Source of the DNA: DATHSN01 sp035464115
GTDB lineage: Bacteria; Actinomycetota; Acidimicrobiia; Acidimicrobiales; SKKL01
Assembly: GCA_035464115.1 (NCBI GenBank)
Contig: DATHSN010000073.1
Coordinates: forward strand, 1-8,143
Length of the DNA stretch: 8,143 nt
Reading direction: 5' to 3'
Shown: one piece after another, positions 6,040 to 8,143 of the stretch
How positions within the stretch are numbered: the first letter of the stretch is position 1
How the letters are laid out: each line of letters starts with the position of its first letter
The notes under the pieces: generated by a model
The model's database searches: none
What the model saw: only the letters and a program-made list of their open reading frames with translations
What the model was told of the DNA's origin: nothing
Translations under genes and position numbers: made by a program

Positions 6040-6045
6040 AACCTA
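6040..6045 (-). promoter_or_regulatory. -10 element for leaderless zinc-ribbon gene
   Basis: TAGGTT on the minus strand (context GGTAGGTTCG) ends 8 bp before the ATG at 6031, or 5 bp before an in-frame GTG directly preceding it. This places transcription start at about the start codon. No Shine-Dalgarno sequence is present. Confidence 0.5.
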
Positions 6046-6100
6046 CCCGGCGCCCGCGGCGGCGCGCCCCCCGAACTGGAGCGACCGCGGTCGGCATGGA

Positions 6101-6106
6101 TACCGT
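6101..6106 (+). promoter_or_regulatory. Putative -10 element of the panB operon
   Basis: TACCGT in GGATACCGTGG is the only plus-strand TANNNT in the divergent gap before panB. It would give a leader of about 45 nt holding the AAGGGAGG ribosome binding site (6144-6151). No clear -35 is seen. Confidence 0.4.
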
Positions 6107-6156
6107 GGGCTCACCGCCGGCAGCCACCGTGGCGCTGGACGGGAAGGGAGGCTCGC

Positions 6157-7038
6157 ATGAGCGAGAAGGGGTCCCCGCGCCGGCGCATCACCGCGCCCTC
6201 GATCCGCGCCCGCAAGGTGGCCGACGGCGCCGAGCCGCTGGTGATGGTCACCGCCTACGACGCACCGTCGGCCCGCACGGCCGACGAGGCCGGAGTCGAC
6301 CTGATCCTCGTCGGCGACTCGGTGGCCATGGTGGTGCTCGGCCACGACGACACCCTCTCGGTCACCGTCGACGAGATGGCCCACCACGTGGCCGCAGTGG
6401 CCCGGGCCACGCCCCGTCCGCTCATCGTGGGCGACCTGCCCTGGATGAGCTACCACGTGTCGCGCGAGGACACGGTGCGCAACGCGGCCACCCTGGTGCG
6501 GGCCGGCGCCGAGGCCGTGAAGCTCGAGGGCGGCCGCAAGCGCCTGCCCATGATCGAGGCCATCGTCGACGCCGAGATCCCCGTCATGGGCCACCTCGGC
6601 CTCACCCCTCAGTCGATGCACGCCATGGGCGGGTTCAAGGTGCAGGGCCGGTCGAGCCGCGCCGCGCTCGAGATCGTCGACGCGGCCAAGGCGCTGGCCG
6701 CGGCGGGGTGCTTCTCGATCGTGCTCGAGGGCGTGCCCGACCAGGTGGCGGCGATGGTCACCGACGCGGTCGACGTGCCCACCATCGGCATCGGCGCCGG
6801 GCCCCACTGCGACGGCCAGGTGCTCGTCTACCACGACGTGCTCGGCATCGAGGACCGCATGGCCCCGAAGTTCGTGCGCCGCTACGCCGACCTGAAGCAC
6901 GACGCGGTCGACGCCCTCGGGCGCTTCGCGGCCGACGTGCGGTCGGGCGCGTTCCCCGACGACTCCGAGTCGTACCACCTGTCGGCCGACGAGGCCGACG
7001 CCCTCGGCCTCTACGGGAGTGCCACCATCTCGCGGTGA
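6157..7038 (+). CDS. panB: 3-methyl-2-oxobutanoate hydroxymethyltransferase (PanB)
   Basis: A 293-aa enzyme that transfers a hydroxymethyl group from 5,10-methylene-tetrahydrofolate to alpha-ketoisovalerate, giving ketopantoate, the first step of pantothenate and CoA synthesis. It is a cytoplasmic TIM barrel, usually decameric. Family signatures are all present: VTAYDAPSARTADEAGVD (31-48), VGDS with the metal ligand Asp54, GDLPWMSY with Asp93, VKLEGG with Lys122 and Glu124, the GHLGLTPQS segment (145-153), the catalytic Glu191 in LEGVP, and PTIGIGAGPHCDGQVLVYHDVLG (208-230). The length is slightly above the usual 260-285 because of a basic N-terminal extension. The ATG has AAGGGAGG 5 bp upstream. 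Its stop codon overlaps the GTG of the DUF192 lipoprotein gene. No panC or panD is in the window. Confidence 0.97.
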   Translation: MSEKGSPRRRITAPSIRARKVADGAEPLVMVTAYDAPSARTADEAGVDLILVGDSVAMVVLGHDDTLSVTVDEMAHHVAAVARATPRPLIVGDLPWMSYHVSREDTVRNAATLVRAGAEAVKLEGGRKRLPMIEAIVDAEIPVMGHLGLTPQSMHAMGGFKVQGRSSRAALEIVDAAKALAAAGCFSIVLEGVPDQVAAMVTDAVDVPTIGIGAGPHCDGQVLVYHDVLGIEDRMAPKFVRRYADLKHDAVDALGRFAADVRSGAFPDDSESYHLSADEADALGLYGSATISR

Positions 7039-7637
7039 CCCGCCGCTCGCTCGTGCTCGCCGCCGCCCTCGGCCTGGCGGTGGCCGCGGGCTGCGGGGGT
7101 GGCGACGGCGCGGGCGACGCGGCCGGGGCGGCCGATCCGGTGGTGACCACCGCGGGTCCGACGACCACCGCAGGGCCCAGCACCAGCGAGCGCGTCACCA
7201 CGACGTCCGCTCCCGACGGGGAGGTGCTGCCCGAGGGGTTCGCCGCGGTCGCCGCGGTGGTGGTCACCGGCGCCGGTGAGCGTCTCGACCGGTGCGTGCT
7301 CGTCGCCGACACCCCCGAGCTGCGCCGGCAGGGGCTGATGGAGGTCACGTCGCTCGGCGCCGCCGACGGCATGGTGTTCGTGTTCGACGCCGACACCACC
7401 GGTGGCTTCTGGATGCGCAACACTCGCATCCCGCTGTCGATCGCGTTCCTCGACGCCGAGGGCGCCATCGTGTCGACGGCCGACATGGCGCCGTGCCCCG
7501 ACGGCGAGGACTGCCCGACGTACCCGCCCGACGGCCCCTACCGGCTCGCGCTCGAGGTGCCCCAGGGCGAGCTGGCGTCGTTCGGGCTGGTCGACGACGC
7601 CCGCCTCGAGGTGGTCGGGGGCGCGTGCGGCATCTGA
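7035..7637 (+). CDS. DUF192 lipoprotein, translationally coupled to panB
   Basis: A 200-aa exported protein. Residues 1-20 form a lipoprotein signal peptide: Thr2-Arg3-Arg4, a hydrophobic stretch (LVLAAALGLAVAAG) and a lipobox Cys20. The TRRSLVL start resembles a twin-arginine motif, so Tat export is possible. Residues 21-66 are a Gly/Ala then Thr/Ser/Pro-rich linker. The DUF192 domain spans about 75-195, with RRQGLMEV (97-104), DGMVFVFD (111-118), FWMRNTRIPLSIAFLD (125-140) and ALEVPQGELASFGL (172-185). Cys154 and Cys160 are close enough for a disulfide, with Cys87 and Cys198 as a possible second. The family function is unknown. GTG at 7035 overlaps the panB stop by 4 bp (GTGA), so reinitiation is expected; an earlier in-frame start would lie inside panB. 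Confidence 0.88.
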   Translation: MTRRSLVLAAALGLAVAAGCGGGDGAGDAAGAADPVVTTAGPTTTAGPSTSERVTTTSAPDGEVLPEGFAAVAAVVVTGAGERLDRCVLVADTPELRRQGLMEVTSLGAADGMVFVFDADTTGGFWMRNTRIPLSIAFLDAEGAIVSTADMAPCPDGEDCPTYPPDGPYRLALEVPQGELASFGLVDDARLEVVGGACGI

Positions 7638-7660
7638 TCGGAGACCGCCCGATCCGAGCC

Positions 7661-8056
7661 TCAGCGGCCCGTCGCGGCGCGGCGGGCTCGGTGGCGGCGG
7701 ACGGCGACCACCACCCCCGTGAGGCCGGCGAGGGCCACCACCGTGGAGATGGCCAACCGCTCCCGACCGCTGGCGGCGCAGTCGGTCTCGGCGATGCCCC
7801 AGCTCACCACCACGCCGTCGCCGCGGGGTGCCGGTCCGGGGACCGACCAGGTGGACACGCCGTCGCCGAACGCCCCGGTGAGCGGGCGCTCGCAGCGGAT
7901 CTCGACGGTGCGGCCGTCGTCGAGCACGAGGGTGCCGCCCGGGTACGACAGCAGGGCCACGAGCACCCCGGTGAGCACCGCGAGCACGGCCAGCGCCACC
8001 CAGGCCCGACCCCACGGCACTCGCTGCGGTCCGCCGAGACCGTCGTCGTGGTCCAC
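7661..8056 (-). CDS. Two-helix membrane protein of unknown function
   Basis: A 131-aa protein with an N-terminal cytoplasmic stretch (1-17), transmembrane helix about 18-37, an external loop of about 63 residues (38-100), a second helix about 101-119 and an Arg-rich cytoplasmic tail (RRHRARRAATGR). The loop has two cysteines, Cys55 and Cys93, that could form a disulfide. It also has beta-strand-like stretches (GGTLVLDDGRTVEIRCE, GDGVVVSWGIAETDC), giving a small extracytoplasmic domain held at both ends in the membrane. No family is recognised and no catalytic motif is seen. The start is GTG at 8056 without a ribosome binding site; CACGCT 7 bp upstream could be a degenerate -10 for a leaderless mRNA. 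It is convergent with the DUF192 gene and divergent from the promoter at the right end. Confidence 0.75.
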   Translation of the reverse strand: MDHDDGLGGPQRVPWGRAWVALAVLAVLTGVLVALLSYPGGTLVLDDGRTVEIRCERPLTGAFGDGVSTWSVPGPAPRGDGVVVSWGIAETDCAASGRERLAISTVVALAGLTGVVVAVRRHRARRAATGR

Positions 8057-8080
8057 GCCGGTCAGCGTGGCACACGGCCC

Positions 8081-8109
8081 TTGACCGTTGCGCGCCGTAG
8101 TCGTATAAC
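8081..8109 (+). promoter_or_regulatory. Rightward sigma70-type promoter
   Basis: TTGACC (8081-8086) and TATAAC (8104-8109) are spaced by exactly 17 bp. Both match five of six bases of the sigma70/SigA consensus, making it the strongest promoter-like sequence in the window. Transcription would start at about 8116, inside the operator that follows, and run out of the window. The same AT-rich spot could also serve a leftward promoter for the membrane protein gene, with less support. Confidence 0.8.
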
Positions 8110-8115
8110 CACGAC

Positions 8116-8129
8116 TGGGAGCGCTCCCA
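8116..8129. promoter_or_regulatory. CebR/CelR-type LacI-family operator
   Basis: TGGGAGCGCTCCCA is a perfect 14-bp palindrome identical to the operator known for CebR of Streptomyces and CelR of Thermobifida, LacI-family repressors released by cellobiose or cello-oligosaccharides. It begins 6 bp after the -10 element, so bound repressor would block initiation. The controlled gene or operon is to the right, outside the window. Confidence 0.85.
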
Positions 8130-8141
8130 GGAGCGCTCCCA
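8128..8141. promoter_or_regulatory. Second, imperfect operator copy
   Basis: CAGGAGCGCTCCCA matches the palindromic operator at 12 of 14 positions. Its centre is 12 bp from that of the first copy and it shares 2 bp with it. Such close spacing could allow two dimers to bind side by side on nearly the same helix face, or may be a duplication of the GGAGCGCTCCCA core. Confidence 0.6.
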
Positions 8142-8143
8142 GC

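Noticed and set aside
6032..6127. N-terminal extension of the small zinc-ribbon protein
   Set aside because: The extra 32 residues are Arg/Gly/Pro-rich and the region contains the promoter-like TAGGTT immediately before the internal ATG.
5985..7034. Long frame upstream of and in phase with the DUF192 gene
   Set aside because: This stretch is an out-of-phase reading of panB; the lipoprotein signal peptide fixes the start at the GTG at 7035.
7638..7657. TCGGA...TCCGA repeat between the convergent DUF192 and membrane protein genes
   Set aside because: Only a 5-bp stem with a 10-nt loop and no T-tract; too weak to call a terminator.

Overview
The window is about 72-75% GC with dense codon-biased genes. 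It reads as chromosome of a high-GC actinobacterium, most likely class Acidimicrobiia (inference). The reasons are the DUF5318 gene next to a class A PBP (an actinobacterial arrangement), Thr-rich low-complexity linkers in exported proteins, GTG starts, TANNNT -10 elements and a mycobacterial-type LexA box. No rRNA, tRNA, CRISPR array, insertion sequence or prophage is visible. Most of the window is ordinary housekeeping DNA. The best signals are regulatory and sit at its two ends.

Layout, left to right. (1) 1-49: the first 16 codons of a leftward gene cut by the window edge. It is preceded by a promoter whose -35/-10 spacer is filled by a perfect 16-bp LexA (SOS) box. (2) 304-2139: two leftward genes, a zinc-dependent alcohol dehydrogenase and a class I methyltransferase, separated by a 72-bp gap that holds a strong GC hairpin. 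(3) 2265-5833: three rightward genes, a DUF5318 zinc-ribbon protein, a bifunctional class A penicillin-binding protein with a Thr-rich repeat tail, and an alpha/beta hydrolase. A perfect hairpin then closes the convergent junction. (4) 5852-6031: a 59-aa leftward zinc-ribbon protein, divergent from panB. (5) 6157-7637: panB (pantothenate/CoA biosynthesis) overlapping by 4 bp a DUF192 lipoprotein. (6) 7661-8056: a leftward two-helix membrane protein of unknown role. (7) 8081-8141: a rightward sigma70-type promoter followed at about +1 by the exact 14-bp operator of CebR/CelR-type LacI repressors, with a second, overlapping imperfect copy. The controlled gene lies beyond the window.

The genes do not form one pathway. 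Cell-wall synthesis (PBP), CoA supply (PanB) and general metabolic enzymes lie side by side, mostly with their own promoter-like elements. Several intergenic gaps carry a single TANNNT hexamer, and two of these sit 8 bp before the start codon, suggesting leaderless mRNAs. The two window ends suggest a DNA-damage-inducible gene to the left and a cello-oligosaccharide or beta-glucoside utilisation locus to the right.
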